DNA of 64,000 nucleotides from assembly GCA_031292355.1 (NCBI GenBank), contig JARLHI010000075.1:372001-436000 (forward strand), written 5' to 3'. Positions 52,887-60,970 of this stretch are shown piece by piece. A model generated the notes under the pieces. It did no database searches and was not told where the DNA came from. It was given only the letters and a program-made list of their open reading frames with translations. The DNA comes from Candidatus Obscuribacterales bacterium (lineage in GTDB: Bacteria; Cyanobacteriota; Vampirovibrionia; Obscuribacterales; Obscuribacteraceae). How positions within the stretch are numbered: the stretch's first letter is position 1; the number at the start of each line of letters is the position of its first letter. A program made the position numbers and the translations under genes.

Positions 52887-53471
52887 ATGAGTAAAAATTT
52901 GAAATTAGGTCTGGCATTTGCCGCAACTCTTGTAGTTGGTTTTGCCGGAGGATTCGCAACAAAAAGCGGCATTGATTTCTTCCGACCGACGATAACAACT
53001 GCATATAGTTGTGTTGCAGCCCCAATAAAGCCACATGGTGAGGTCTGGTCAGCTCGGGGCGTGCGGCCTGTAAATTATGGTGCCTTCTTTGAACCATTTG
53101 ACTTTCAGTTCAGCCCTTTTGACCTGGACAATTCGTTCAGTCAGAGCTTAAATGTGCCTTCAATCGAAACCGAAGAAACGAATACGGAATTACGACTGGT
53201 TGCTAATCTGCCAGGAATTGAACAAAAAAATGTGCAGGTAGATATACAACCTCACTTCATAACAATTAAGGGCAATCAAGTCGATAAAGAAGCAGGTCAG
53301 GTAGTCAAAAGTGAATCGTTTGTTCGCTCAATGAATCTACCGAATAATGTGGACTCTCGCCGCGCTCAGCAAGGTTTTAAAGATGGAGTATTGACCATTT
53401 CCATTCCGAAGATCGACGCCAATGATGCGCAATGCAAATCGAAGCAATCGATGACATCGGGCAGTATTTAA
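52887..53471 (+). CDS. Small heat-shock protein (Hsp20) with N-terminal membrane anchor
   Basis: 194 aa from ATG 52887, which has GGAGGAGG nine bases upstream. Residues 8-30 are a hydrophobic anchor or signal (LAFAATLVVGFAGGFATKSG). A Phe-rich arm follows (FFEPFDFQFSPFDLDN), then an alpha-crystallin domain at 95-180 (ELRLVANLPGIEQKNVQVDIQPHFITIKGN in parts, and GFKDGVLTISIPK, the GVLTI/IPK signature). It should be a holdase chaperone that works at the inner membrane or in the periplasm. It is 90 bases before a second, soluble Hsp20. Confidence 0.8.
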   Translation: MSKNLKLGLAFAATLVVGFAGGFATKSGIDFFRPTITTAYSCVAAPIKPHGEVWSARGVRPVNYGAFFEPFDFQFSPFDLDNSFSQSLNVPSIETEETNTELRLVANLPGIEQKNVQVDIQPHFITIKGNQVDKEAGQVVKSESFVRSMNLPNNVDSRRAQQGFKDGVLTISIPKIDANDAQCKSKQSMTSGSI

Positions 53472-53560
53472 AATTCGCTTCAATACGTTTTCAATGAAAA
53501 ATTGAATTCGACTAAGACACCCGTCGTATTTCAGACATATACACATAAGGAGGAAAAAAT

Positions 53561-54094
53561 ATGAGTATCGGTAGACTTGTACCATGGGGCCGTCATGAAC
53601 TGCCAGTTCGTAGACTGACCAACACATCGTCTACACCCGCTTCTATCTTTGACGCAGTTAGTCCATTGCGTGAAGTGGAACAGTTGATGGAACAACTTGT
53701 AGGCGCCGTCAACACACAAGAACAGCTTAAAAATTTCAGTCCTGCTCTGGATCTCCATGAGACGGAAAAAGGTTTTGAGATTGTCCTTGAGCTTCCTGGA
53801 ATGAATGAAAAAGACATCGACATCAGCGTGTCGCGCGATCTGCTCACAATCAGTGGTGAGAAGAAAAGCGAGAAAGAAGAAAGAGCGAAAGGCGCTTATA
53901 GACTGGAACGTAGCTTCGGAAGTTTCAGCCGCTCAATTACGCTGCCGCGAAATTCCGTTGACACGAACAATATAGAAGCCGATTACACAAACGGCTTATT
54001 GACTGTAACCTTGCCCAAAACTCCTGATTATCAAGAAGAAGCTCGAAAAATTAAAATCGGGCTGGGCAAATCTGTCGATGTGCCTAAACAATAA
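53561..54094 (+). CDS. Small heat-shock protein (Hsp20/alpha-crystallin)
   Basis: 177 aa, cytoplasmic, with an ideal AGGAGG seven bases before the ATG. Alpha-crystallin domain at about 60-165: ALDLHETEKGFEIVLELPGM, DIDISVSRDLLTISGEKK, and the signature ADYTNGLLTVTLPK. The C-terminal IKIG is a variant of the I-x-I tail that links oligomers. It binds unfolding proteins during heat or oxidative stress without ATP. It forms a pair with the membrane-anchored sHSP, and a strong terminator follows, which fixes the end of the transcript. Confidence 0.92.
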   Translation: MSIGRLVPWGRHELPVRRLTNTSSTPASIFDAVSPLREVEQLMEQLVGAVNTQEQLKNFSPALDLHETEKGFEIVLELPGMNEKDIDISVSRDLLTISGEKKSEKEERAKGAYRLERSFGSFSRSITLPRNSVDTNNIEADYTNGLLTVTLPKTPDYQEEARKIKIGLGKSVDVPKQ

Positions 54095-54100
54095 AAGACG

Positions 54101-54176
54101 CTAAGCGCACTGGGGCAATGCGGTGGCGGAAGTAGCGGAGCTCGCTGCTTCTGCCACCTTTGCGTTTAGTGGTTTT
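54101..54176 (+). terminator. Strong terminator of the Hsp20 pair
   Basis: A two-stage hairpin: an inner 16-base stem (GGTGGCGGAAGTAGCG with CGCTGCTTCTGCCACC, loop GAGCT), surrounded by CTAAGCGCA pairing TGCGTTTAG, then TGGTTTT. It begins seven bases beyond the Hsp20 stop. Confidence 0.8.
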
Positions 54177-54307
54177 ATGCAAACAATACAAACAACGCAC
54201 ACAAGAATTTTTTGTATCGAAATGTAGCCCCACGATGCCGTGTTATTGACATGTCAAGACCAGCCTTTATTGTAGTGAGAGAACAACAAGAGGTCGGGTA
54301 AACAGTA

Positions 54308-54601
54308 ATGGCACCAATAATGCTTATACCTTTATCAGCTTTCTTCGTCTCCAATTGCACCACTAATCTGGATGTTGCAATAGTGCATACTATTGTACCT
54401 CAATGCGTTTTTACTCGGACCGCAGACGTGCTGATTGCAGAATCTCAAGAGGACGGCGAGCGGCATGAAGAGGAAATTCGTGAGCGACAGTCGGATGCCG
54501 ACGCGCGCAGGGCCAGAGAATTGACAGACCAAGCGGCAGCCGCGGAAAAAGAGTGGCGCGACGAAAAAATGCCTACAAAGGAAGCTCGTGATTTCTTGTG
54601 A
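54308..54601 (+). CDS. Small protein with hydrophobic N-terminus and acidic helix
   Basis: 97 aa. Residues 1-16 are hydrophobic (MAPIMLIPLSAFFVSN), and residues 45-97 are a continuous charged helix (EDGERHEEEIRERQSD, ADARRARELTDQAAAAEKEWRDEK) likely to coil. GAGGT is 13 bases upstream, a weak start. It lies 29 bases before the GNAT gene and may be in the same transcript. No family is recognised. Confidence 0.45.
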   Translation: MAPIMLIPLSAFFVSNCTTNLDVAIVHTIVPQCVFTRTADVLIAESQEDGERHEEEIRERQSDADARRARELTDQAAAAEKEWRDEKMPTKEARDFL

Positions 54602-54630
54602 AAGCTTTTGGAGGTTAGAGTTTCTTTGCG

Positions 54631-55179
54631 ATGCGACTCGTTTTAAATTTTGAGAACCCGAATATCCGCAACGTTGTTGTGCGCTCTTACGCTGTAGGCG
54701 ATGCTGAGTCTCTGGTTCAACACGCCAACAATAAAAAAGTCTGGCTTAATATGCGAGACCGTTTTCCACATCCTTACGAGCTATCCGACGCCGAGGCGTG
54801 GATCAAAATTGCAACGACAAACGTGGAGGGCGAGTGCAATCTCGCTATCGCAATAGACGACAAGGTCGTAGGCGGTGTCGGCATAACACCTCAGACAGAC
54901 GTGCATTCTAAAACTGCAGAATTTGGCTACTGGCTTGGCGAAGAGCATTGGGGCAAAGGCATAATGAGCACTGTGGTTAATCAAATAAGCGAATATTTTT
55001 TCGAGAATTTCGATCTGGTGCGCCTTTACGCCACGGTTTTTGCTTGGAATCCGGCCTCGGCCAAGGTCCTGGAAAAGTGCGGCTGGGCCTTTGAGGGTCG
55101 CAGCCGGAAATCGGTTTTCAAAGACGGCAAATACTGCGACCAGCTGCTATTCGCCAAAATCAAGGGCGAATGCAACTGA
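54631..55179 (+). CDS. GNAT acetyltransferase (RimJ/RimL-like)
   Basis: 182 aa with the Acetyltransf_3 layout: NVVVRSYAVGDAESLVQH, a central strand LAIAIDDKVVGGVGITPQTD, EFGYWLGEEHWGKGIMSTVVNQISEYFF (the acetyl-CoA loop EHWGKGIMS), and ATVFAWNPASAKVLEKCGWAFEGRSRKSVFKDGKY. The enzyme uses acetyl-CoA to acetylate an amine; ribosomal protein N-termini and small molecules are the known targets. The exact substrate is unknown. Confidence 0.85.
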   Translation: MRLVLNFENPNIRNVVVRSYAVGDAESLVQHANNKKVWLNMRDRFPHPYELSDAEAWIKIATTNVEGECNLAIAIDDKVVGGVGITPQTDVHSKTAEFGYWLGEEHWGKGIMSTVVNQISEYFFENFDLVRLYATVFAWNPASAKVLEKCGWAFEGRSRKSVFKDGKYCDQLLFAKIKGECN

Positions 55180-55188
55180 GATGGACAA

Positions 55189-55572
55189 TCACTCGCGTAT
55201 TGTATTGAATGTCGAACTCGGATTTTTCTTATCAATCTCTGCCAATAAATGAAATTCGCGGCTCGAAATCAATGAAAAAACGATGACAGCAGACCAAAAA
55301 ACGATTTTCTTGATTCGAATTTGGTAAGGCGATTTCTCTTGCGGCTTGGATTTGTTTAACCAAATTCCTATGCTCTGAAAAACAAGAAGACCCAAATTCT
55401 CAATTGCCATCACACAAGCCGTTAAAGAGATATTGGTTGACCAAAATATCGCATCCTGTAGCCAGTGAAAGAAGGGACTCGGCGCCCCGCTCCAAAAAAC
55501 GGCCCAATTGAGAACAGATATGGGAAACAAGAAGCAAACAAATAGGAGAAGCTGTCTTTTAGTTACGTGCAA
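55189..55572 (-). CDS. Small three-span membrane protein
   Basis: 127 aa from a TTG at 55572, the only start possible before an in-frame stop, with only AAAGAGA upstream. Three hydrophobic segments: LLLFVCFLFPISVLNWAVFW, ISLTACVMAIENLGLLVFQSIG and IVFWSAVIVFSLIS. Polar C-terminus. No family is recognised. Convergent with the GNAT gene. Confidence 0.5.
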   Translation of the reverse strand: MHVTKRQLLLFVCFLFPISVLNWAVFWSGAPSPFFHWLQDAIFWSTNISLTACVMAIENLGLLVFQSIGIWLNKSKPQEKSPYQIRIKKIVFWSAVIVFSLISSREFHLLAEIDKKNPSSTFNTIRE

Positions 55573-55728
55573 GTGTTATTTCTCTTTCGCAAAGGCATGC
55601 AGAAAATAGGAGCAGAGTGCAGAGAACATCATAGTCGCTGCTCCGATTAGTCCATCAACGTCTCATTTGATTTCGATGCCCTTCCACCTGGACAAAATCA
55701 AAGCTTCAGAACATGAGACTGAAATGTG

Positions 55729-56310
55729 TCATTTTTTTCTCTGAGTCTTTTTTCTAATGCTGGACACCGGCTTGGTGCGTCTTACAGTGTAACCATCTTG
55801 AGCAGACCTATCGTTTAGCAAAAAAGCTTTGATCATCGCTATTTGCTGTTCAGCACTGGTTTGTCTTTGATGGGTCCCGCCTGCAGCCTCGTGAACTTGT
55901 GTTTGCCAACTGTTTTCCAGTAGTGATTCGAGTGTGCTCTGAGTTTTGCAATTTTGGGGCTTGTCTTGATGTGTTAAAACAAAGGTCATCCAGTCAACCA
56001 GCTCACCTTGACTGCATCCAATGTCTGCGACGAGCTTGTTTAAAGCTTCCTTTGTTTCAGGCTGTACCTGACAATGAAGATTGACGCCGCCTTTCGCGGG
56101 CCGACCTTTGGAGTCGTAACCACCGACGGTACCATGTGTCAGTTCTTCGTAAAACTGATCGAGAACACTATCGTAATCTAGCCAGGCCGCAAGCACAGTC
56201 TCACCGGTACCAATTGCGACGGCAAACAGTGGAGACTGCACGAGATAGCACTCGTCATCGGCGCTCCACCAACAATGAGCTGTATTTTTAATGACGCTTC
56301 TTTTAATCAT
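55729..56310 (-). CDS. HicB-like antitoxin
   Basis: 193 aa. Residues 10-80 match the HicB partial RNase-H-like domain (HCWWSADDECYLVQSPLFAVAIG, then ETVLAAWLDYDSVLDQFYEELTHG), and residues 88-120 (KGRPAKGGVNLHCQVQPETKEALNKLVADIGCSQGELVDWMTFVL read in parts) are a ribbon-helix-helix DNA-binding end as in HicB type II antitoxins. A polar tail follows. It lies 42 bases downstream of the HicA-like gene in the usual hicA-hicB order. GAGGG lies four bases before the ATG. It is divergent from known HicB, so the call is by architecture and position. Confidence 0.6.
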   Translation of the reverse strand: MIKRSVIKNTAHCWWSADDECYLVQSPLFAVAIGTGETVLAAWLDYDSVLDQFYEELTHGTVGGYDSKGRPAKGGVNLHCQVQPETKEALNKLVADIGCSQGELVDWMTFVLTHQDKPQNCKTQSTLESLLENSWQTQVHEAAGGTHQRQTSAEQQIAMIKAFLLNDRSAQDGYTVRRTKPVSSIRKKTQRKK

Positions 56311-56352
56311 GGAACCCTCTAACAGTAGCCTCGTAATTATGGTGCCGTCGTA

Positions 56353-56556
56353 TCACTTTGGCTTCAAATCCATTCGCTTGACTCCTTCCCAGAATGCAGC
56401 TACTGCCCAGGTCAAGGCTATTTTGGTTGGATGCGATATGGCGAATCTTGCGACTAAAAGATTGGTATTTTTTTGTCTGACGATGTGGTGCTTCTTTGAA
56501 CGGTCGATGTAACAGTCATAAGAGGCAACGAGCTGTTCGAAGTCTCTCAGATTCAT
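56353..56556 (-). CDS. HicA-like mRNA interferase toxin
   Basis: 67 aa from ATG 56556, the normal HicA length. MNLRDFEQLVASYDCYIDRSKKHHIVRQ resembles HicA's single dsRBD-like fold: a first helix, then the K/S-HH-I strand where HicA has its catalytic His in GSHxxF. The rest (FAISHPTKIALTWAVAAFWEGV) fits the last strand and helix. A longer in-frame frame upstream would run through the palindrome at 56593-56622 and is not used. Toxin activity would be mRNA cleavage. The match is weak in sequence but supported by the partner and operator. Confidence 0.55.
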   Translation of the reverse strand: MNLRDFEQLVASYDCYIDRSKKHHIVRQKNTNLLVARFAISHPTKIALTWAVAAFWEGVKRMDLKPK

Positions 56557-56592
56557 GCCTTGACCATACTCACCGCCCCTCAGTGAGCTAAT

Positions 56593-56622
56593 AACAACAG
56601 AATAATCTATTATTCTGTTGTT
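56593..56622. promoter_or_regulatory. 30-bp palindromic operator of the hicAB-like pair
   Basis: AACAACAGAATAAT, CT, ATTATTCTGTTGTT: two perfect 14-base arms with a two-base spacer, 37 bases before the toxin start codon. The symmetry suits a ribbon-helix-helix dimer-of-dimers such as the HicB-like product, implying autoregulation. Confidence 0.7.
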
Positions 56623-56706
56623 GTCAATACAGGTCCAGGCAAAAAGGGTCTTCAGACTGCTCACGGGTTCAATGGCACCACTTTTGAATCGAAGTTTTTT
56701 ATCGTG

Positions 56707-56973
56707 CTAAGGATTGCTTTGTTGATTTACACGTTTGTATTTAAGACAGCGGTAGATACCATAAATACTGATCAGCATCCAGAAAGCATTGCCGATAAAA
56801 GATGATAAATTCCAGTTGTGCAAAATGGAAACGCCAAGAAGTACAGCGCTGAGAAAATTTAGTATGGAATAGCTCATTTGTTTTGCGTAGTCGCGGTGCC
56901 ATTGCACCCGAGCGTAGCAGCCGATGGACAGGGCTATGCCAATCAATCCAACCAGATCGAAGATGCTTAACAT
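56707..56973 (-). CDS. CBU_0592-like small membrane protein
   Basis: 88 aa with three hydrophobic segments: DLVGLIGIALSIGCYARV, YSILNFLSAVLLGVSIL and NLSSFIGNAFWMLISIYGIYRCL. The order of segments and the conserved YSILNFLSAVLLGVS and NAFWMLIS motifs are those of the short CBU_0592 family, which is of unknown function. Inner membrane. It is not obviously part of an operon; the hicAB-like operator lies downstream. Confidence 0.6.
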   Translation of the reverse strand: MLSIFDLVGLIGIALSIGCYARVQWHRDYAKQMSYSILNFLSAVLLGVSILHNWNLSSFIGNAFWMLISIYGIYRCLKYKRVNQQSNP

Positions 56974-57151
56974 ACCGGATATAGAGCCTCATTTGCTTGA
57001 AGTCATTTTACCCGAATGGTGCGCCAATGCTTTTTTGAAGCACGTAGAACCCGCAGAAAAACTGCCCATATGTCAAAGCAATGTCAAGATACGCAACTAG
57101 GTTAGGTGTAGAAATTGAAATTCAACACTTTTAGATCAGACGAGGCGCGAT

Positions 57152-57865
57152 ATGGCAGGCAAACTTGATATAGCAATAGGGATAGGCAAAGAAGCGTTAG
57201 AAAATCCTTTAGTGAGAGAAGCTGCAGGACACGCAGTTAGCGCGGCTGAAAGACTACTGCAGGATACGATGCCACAATCCATGATGAGCGCGGCTAAGAG
57301 AGTTGAGGGGCTGGCTAGAGATTCTTTTTCTGACTTCAGCAGCGCGAACTACAGACATATTCCTGTAAGAAGTCTTGCGACAGAAATCCGCACCGGCGGT
57401 GATGTGTCGATGCGATCTGTCGATGGACCATCGAGAATCGTCTTTGACCAAGAAAACAAAGTACAGCATGTTTTATTTAACAAAAATGCGACAGATATTG
57501 AACGGGCTGACCACCTTCAAACCGCCGGTTATGCAAATTTGATACACAATGACGTGCTCGCAAACGAAGCGGCAAGCAAAGTGATGGGTCAATCTGCAGG
57601 ATTTATTTCTCACCCAATCGAGCGTTTTGCAACACAAGAAGAGATGCAAAAAAATGCGATAGATGGGGCGCGTGCATACGTCGGGCGAGACGCGGCTAAT
57701 GCGAATAGATTCACCGCTTATTTGACAGAAAGATTTGGCGCTCAGACAGAAGAAACTCAGGCATGGGGCAGGCACATCGTCAACGGAGACGGTGTAGAAA
57801 ATATTTTTTCGACCACGCTTCGTCCTCCGACGTCAATATTGGACAAAGGGCTTCGCAAACCGTGA
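57152..57865 (+). CDS. Unknown protein, possibly intracellular effector-like
   Basis: 237 aa; ATG has GAGG six bases upstream. The N-terminal 60 residues are amphipathic helix (AIGIGKEALENPLVREAAGHAVSAAERL in parts), in the style of several Ala-rich proteins in this window. The rest is mixed: ADHLQTAGYANLIHNDVLAN has a long His/Asn stretch, and GARAYVGRDAANANRFTAYLTERFG is helical. No domain is recognised. Its stop is inside an RNA hairpin (57862-57917). Confidence 0.55.
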   Translation: MAGKLDIAIGIGKEALENPLVREAAGHAVSAAERLLQDTMPQSMMSAAKRVEGLARDSFSDFSSANYRHIPVRSLATEIRTGGDVSMRSVDGPSRIVFDQENKVQHVLFNKNATDIERADHLQTAGYANLIHNDVLANEAASKVMGQSAGFISHPIERFATQEEMQKNAIDGARAYVGRDAANANRFTAYLTERFGAQTEETQAWGRHIVNGDGVENIFSTTLRPPTSILDKGLRKP

Positions 57866-57917
57866 TAGCGTGAGACTAAACGAAGAAACATTCGACTGGG
57901 GAGCTCACGCGCATCAC
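57862..57917. other. Hairpin overlapping the stop codon of the unknown gene
   Basis: GTGAT-a-GCGTGAG pairs with CTCACGC-gc-ATCAC, 12 base pairs with a bulge and a 29-base loop. The stem begins in the last codon's TGA. It lacks a T run. It lies between two convergent genes and might stabilise both 3-prime ends. Confidence 0.4.
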
Positions 57918-57990
57918 CATATCATTGCTGATCTATCGATACTTAAAATCCATCAGTCTGGTTAGTCAGTTAAAAAGAAAGCAAATCAAG

Positions 57991-58566
57991 TTATCTGCGT
58001 AAATTCAATGTGGGAAGGCTTATCGACCAGAATGGCGCAGTCACCGTTGGTGGATCCTCCGGCTTAGGTTTTGAGAATTCTGTGCACTGCCCGCCCATGT
58101 AGCTGAAAGTAAATTGCATACCAGTATCGCCGCGATACGCTACGTTGATCGAATTGACAAATGTATCGGGAGCCATAGACACAGTCATGGCAGGAAATAA
58201 ATGGTCTTTTGCCGCAATAGCCGCGTTCTCGTCCATTGTGGCTTTCAATAATGCCTTTCGCTCACCGACTGGAAGCTGAGTTACTTGCTCGTAAAAAGAC
58301 TGAGATGCATGAAGAGCACGGCCCTCATTTGAACCTTCGTCGGTTTTGTCCAAGGTCGTGTGGGTCGCAGGGAGCAGGTCATAGAAGACCTTACTTGCTT
58401 CGGCGACTTGAGTGGCGTGCTTCTCACCGTGCGCTACAGTTTCATTGACGCGAAGCAGATTGTTGAAGGCGTGTGCTTCATCTTGCAGCTCCTTCAAGCG
58501 CGCGGCCGTAGTGCCGTGATCTATACCATCACAAGCTGCTGGTTGAAGCTGTACAACGTCTGCCAA
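57991..58566 (-). CDS. Unknown soluble protein
   Basis: 191 aa from TTG 58566 with GGGG nine bases upstream. First 130 residues are helical and His/Ala-rich (AARLKELQDEAHAFNNLLRV, EASKVFYDLLPATHTTL, SFYEQVTQLPVGERKALLKA). The last 60 turn to beta structure (TVSMAPDTFVNSINVAYRGDTGMQFTFSYMGGQCTE). No motif is recognised. It is convergent with the gene ending at 57865 and divergent from the mtn operon. Confidence 0.5.
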   Translation of the reverse strand: MADVVQLQPAACDGIDHGTTAARLKELQDEAHAFNNLLRVNETVAHGEKHATQVAEASKVFYDLLPATHTTLDKTDEGSNEGRALHASQSFYEQVTQLPVGERKALLKATMDENAAIAAKDHLFPAMTVSMAPDTFVNSINVAYRGDTGMQFTFSYMGGQCTEFSKPKPEDPPTVTAPFWSISLPTLNLRR

Positions 58567-58756
58567 ATGCTGATACCCCGTGCCAGCGATTTTAGCTGTT
58601 CAAAGAGGAGACTCCAATCGTGTAAGTACGAGAATATGACCAAATTAAAAGAAATCGGGGGGATTTATGCGGGGCGCAGCATTTTGTACCAACTTCATCA
58701 ATTTGCGTTGCAGCGTTTTAAGAGCCGATTATAATCAAGCAATTCGGAGACAAAAT

Positions 58757-59422
58757 ATGTTTGGAATTGAAAATCTCAGCAACAAGAGACTTATTTCGCA
58801 GGCGGCAAGCGAGATGGCTAAATATGGTCAGCTTTTTTATGCAAAAGGCTGGAATTTGGCGACGAGCAGCAATTACAGCGCTGTTATCAGCACTGAGCCC
58901 TTGAACTTGCTCATGACCGCAAGCGGCAAACACAAAGGTGAGCTGACTGATGCTGATTTTGTTGTTATTGACGAAAAACTTAAAGTGGTCGACCATGGCG
59001 CTAACTATTCAGTGAACAATTTAAAGCCGTCAGCTGAGGCTGCGCTGCATGTTACTCTGGCAAAGAAAGCTGGTGCAAAAGCGGTTTTGCATTCGCATTC
59101 GATATGGTCAACAATCGTCTCGAGGCGCTATTTTAGCCAGGGTTATGTGACACTGCATGATTTCGAGATGCTCAAAGCACTTCAGGGCATCAATTCTCAC
59201 GATGCCACTGTGCGCATAGTGATTCTGGAAAATTCTCAAGATATAGGCGCTCTGGCGCAAGCTGTAGAAAAGCAATTGAGCGATGGAAACATTGAGCACG
59301 CATTTTTACTCAAAGGTCATGGTTTGTACACCTGGGGAAGCAGTCTGGCAGAAGCGCGCAACCAGATTGAAGCCCTTGAATTTATGTTTGAAGTCATCGG
59401 TCAAGGCGGAGACGACAAATAA
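58757..59422 (+). CDS. mtnB: Methylthioribulose-1-phosphate dehydratase
   Basis: 221 aa from ATG 58757 with GGAG seven bases upstream; a longer in-frame start at 58667 has none. Class II aldolase/adducin fold: GWNLATSSNYSAVI, KPSAEAALHVTLAKKAGAKAVLHSHS (Glu94, His112, His114 zinc ligands) and LLKGHGLYTWGSSLAEARNQIEALEFMFE. It dehydrates 5-methylthioribulose-1-phosphate in methionine salvage. It is the first of three overlapping genes, mtnB-mtnD-mtnC; its stop (TAATG) shares a base with mtnD. Confidence 0.9.
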   Translation: MFGIENLSNKRLISQAASEMAKYGQLFYAKGWNLATSSNYSAVISTEPLNLLMTASGKHKGELTDADFVVIDEKLKVVDHGANYSVNNLKPSAEAALHVTLAKKAGAKAVLHSHSIWSTIVSRRYFSQGYVTLHDFEMLKALQGINSHDATVRIVILENSQDIGALAQAVEKQLSDGNIEHAFLLKGHGLYTWGSSLAEARNQIEALEFMFEVIGQGGDDK

Positions 59423-59958
59423 TGGCTGTAGTTACTATTCCAGACGAAAACAAAACGCTTACGAGCGTTGAAGAAATAACTGCTTATCTAGAGCAGGCTG
59501 GTCTGTGGTACGAACGCTGGGAATTGCAAAATTTGCCGCCGGAAGATGCATCGAGCCAGCAAATATTAGAGCGCTTTTCGGCGGAAATCGAACGCTTGAA
59601 TAAACGAGGCGGATTTAAAACTGCCGATGTGATTAATCTCAATCCTGACACGCCAGGACTTGATGCGATGCTTCTCAAATTCGCACCTGAGCACCGCCAC
59701 ACAGAAGATGAGGTGCGCTTTGTGGTGCATGGGCATGGCGTCTTTCACATACACCCGGACAACGGACCTGTTTTTGCAGTCGAAATGGAATCTGGCGATT
59801 TAATCAATGTGCCCGCCGGCACACGACACTGGTTCAACCTGTGCGCTGATAAGAGGATAGTCACCATTCGTCTTTTTCAAGACACAACTGGCTGGGCACC
59901 ACATTATGTCGATCAATCTAAGCATCTCGATTATGTGCCTGCCTGTATGAGCCGCTGA
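59422..59958 (+). CDS. mtnD: Acireductone dioxygenase
   Basis: 178 aa cupin. Metal ligands: PEHRHTEDEVRF (His91, His93, Glu97) and RHWFNLC (His136). It oxidises the acireductone 1,2-dihydroxy-3-keto-5-methylthiopentene to 2-keto-4-methylthiobutyrate and formate with Fe2+, or to methylthiopropionate and CO with Ni2+. The pathway position fits the flanking mtnB and mtnC, with one-base overlaps on both sides. Confidence 0.92.
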   Translation: MAVVTIPDENKTLTSVEEITAYLEQAGLWYERWELQNLPPEDASSQQILERFSAEIERLNKRGGFKTADVINLNPDTPGLDAMLLKFAPEHRHTEDEVRFVVHGHGVFHIHPDNGPVFAVEMESGDLINVPAGTRHWFNLCADKRIVTIRLFQDTTGWAPHYVDQSKHLDYVPACMSR

Positions 59959-60725
59959 TGCCAACTGTAGCGTTCGATGCCAGCTGCATTTTGATGGATA
60001 TCGAAGGAACAACTTCGTCTATAAAATTTGTATACGACATTTTGTTTCCCTATGTTCGTGAAAATGTCAGCGAATATTTAAATCAATTCTGGACCACAGC
60101 AGCTACGCAAGAAGCAGTGCAGACAATCGCGGTCGATCTAGGATACTCAGGCTCTGACCAGTGGTTTGCAAATGCTTTGAAAACAAAGACAGGCAGCAAT
60201 ATCGACTGGCAAAAAATAGTTGTAAATCAAGTAAATAAATTGATGGACGAAGACGTTAAAGCGCCTGGACTGAAGAATCTGCAGGGGCTGATTTGGGACA
60301 TTGGATATGAGAATGGCACTTTGCGTTCACATGTCTACGATGATGTGCCAATTGCCATCAAAGCCTGGAAAGAGGCAGGTAAGGACTTGCGCATTTACTC
60401 CTCGGGTAGTGCCCATGCTCAAGAAGTATTTTTCAACCACACCGAATGTGGTGCCCTATCAAATTATTTTGGCGCTTTTTATGACACAAGCGTGGGCGCC
60501 AAAAGAGAATCTTCAAGTTACCGCGTGATTGCCGAAGACACTAAACTTCCGCGAGAGAAAATTCTATTTCTCAGTGACGTACCAGAAGAACTAGATGCTG
60601 CCAAAGTTGCAGGAATGCAAGTATGTCTTGTTTATCGCCCGGGCAATTTAGCAAACACATACTCGCCAATTGTTGAAAATTTCGCGCAATTGAAAATCGA
60701 GGGCGTGCAAATAGCGCATCTTTGA
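59958..60725 (+). CDS. mtnC: Enolase-phosphatase
   Basis: 255 aa HAD phosphatase: ILMDIEGTTSSI (Asp14, Glu16, the MtnC-type DxEGT motif I), LRIYSSGSAHAQ (motif II), SVGAKRESSSYRVIAED (Lys) and ILFLSDVPEELDAAKVAGM. It enolises and dephosphorylates 2,3-diketo-5-methylthiopentyl-1-phosphate. Third gene of the mtn operon; MtnA, MtnK and the final transaminase are elsewhere. A small hairpin follows at 60765-60796. Confidence 0.93.
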   Translation: MPTVAFDASCILMDIEGTTSSIKFVYDILFPYVRENVSEYLNQFWTTAATQEAVQTIAVDLGYSGSDQWFANALKTKTGSNIDWQKIVVNQVNKLMDEDVKAPGLKNLQGLIWDIGYENGTLRSHVYDDVPIAIKAWKEAGKDLRIYSSGSAHAQEVFFNHTECGALSNYFGAFYDTSVGAKRESSSYRVIAEDTKLPREKILFLSDVPEELDAAKVAGMQVCLVYRPGNLANTYSPIVENFAQLKIEGVQIAHL

Positions 60726-60764
60726 CAAAAGGCGCTAACACATGCCGACCAGCGTAACGGGTAA

Positions 60765-60796
60765 GACACGCCGCTCTTGTGCGGGTTAGCTGTGTC
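60765..60796. other. Two-part hairpin downstream of mtnC
   Basis: GACAC...GTGTC encloses CCGC-TCTTGT-GCGG. It starts 40 bases after the mtnC stop and is not followed by a T run, so a weak terminator or structured 3-prime end is possible. Confidence 0.35.
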
Positions 60797-60970
60797 GAAA
60801 TTGCTCCGGTCGCTCATTTGGAACAGGCTAACTGACGCACGCGAATGCGGGCATTACGAACGAATCGGCGCCTGATGTCAACGCTATGTTGATTTCCGGG
60901 GGGATATTAGTCTGTAGAAACGATTTAAGTAGCGTTGAATGCAATGGGTGCATGATGTGGAAAACGTGCC

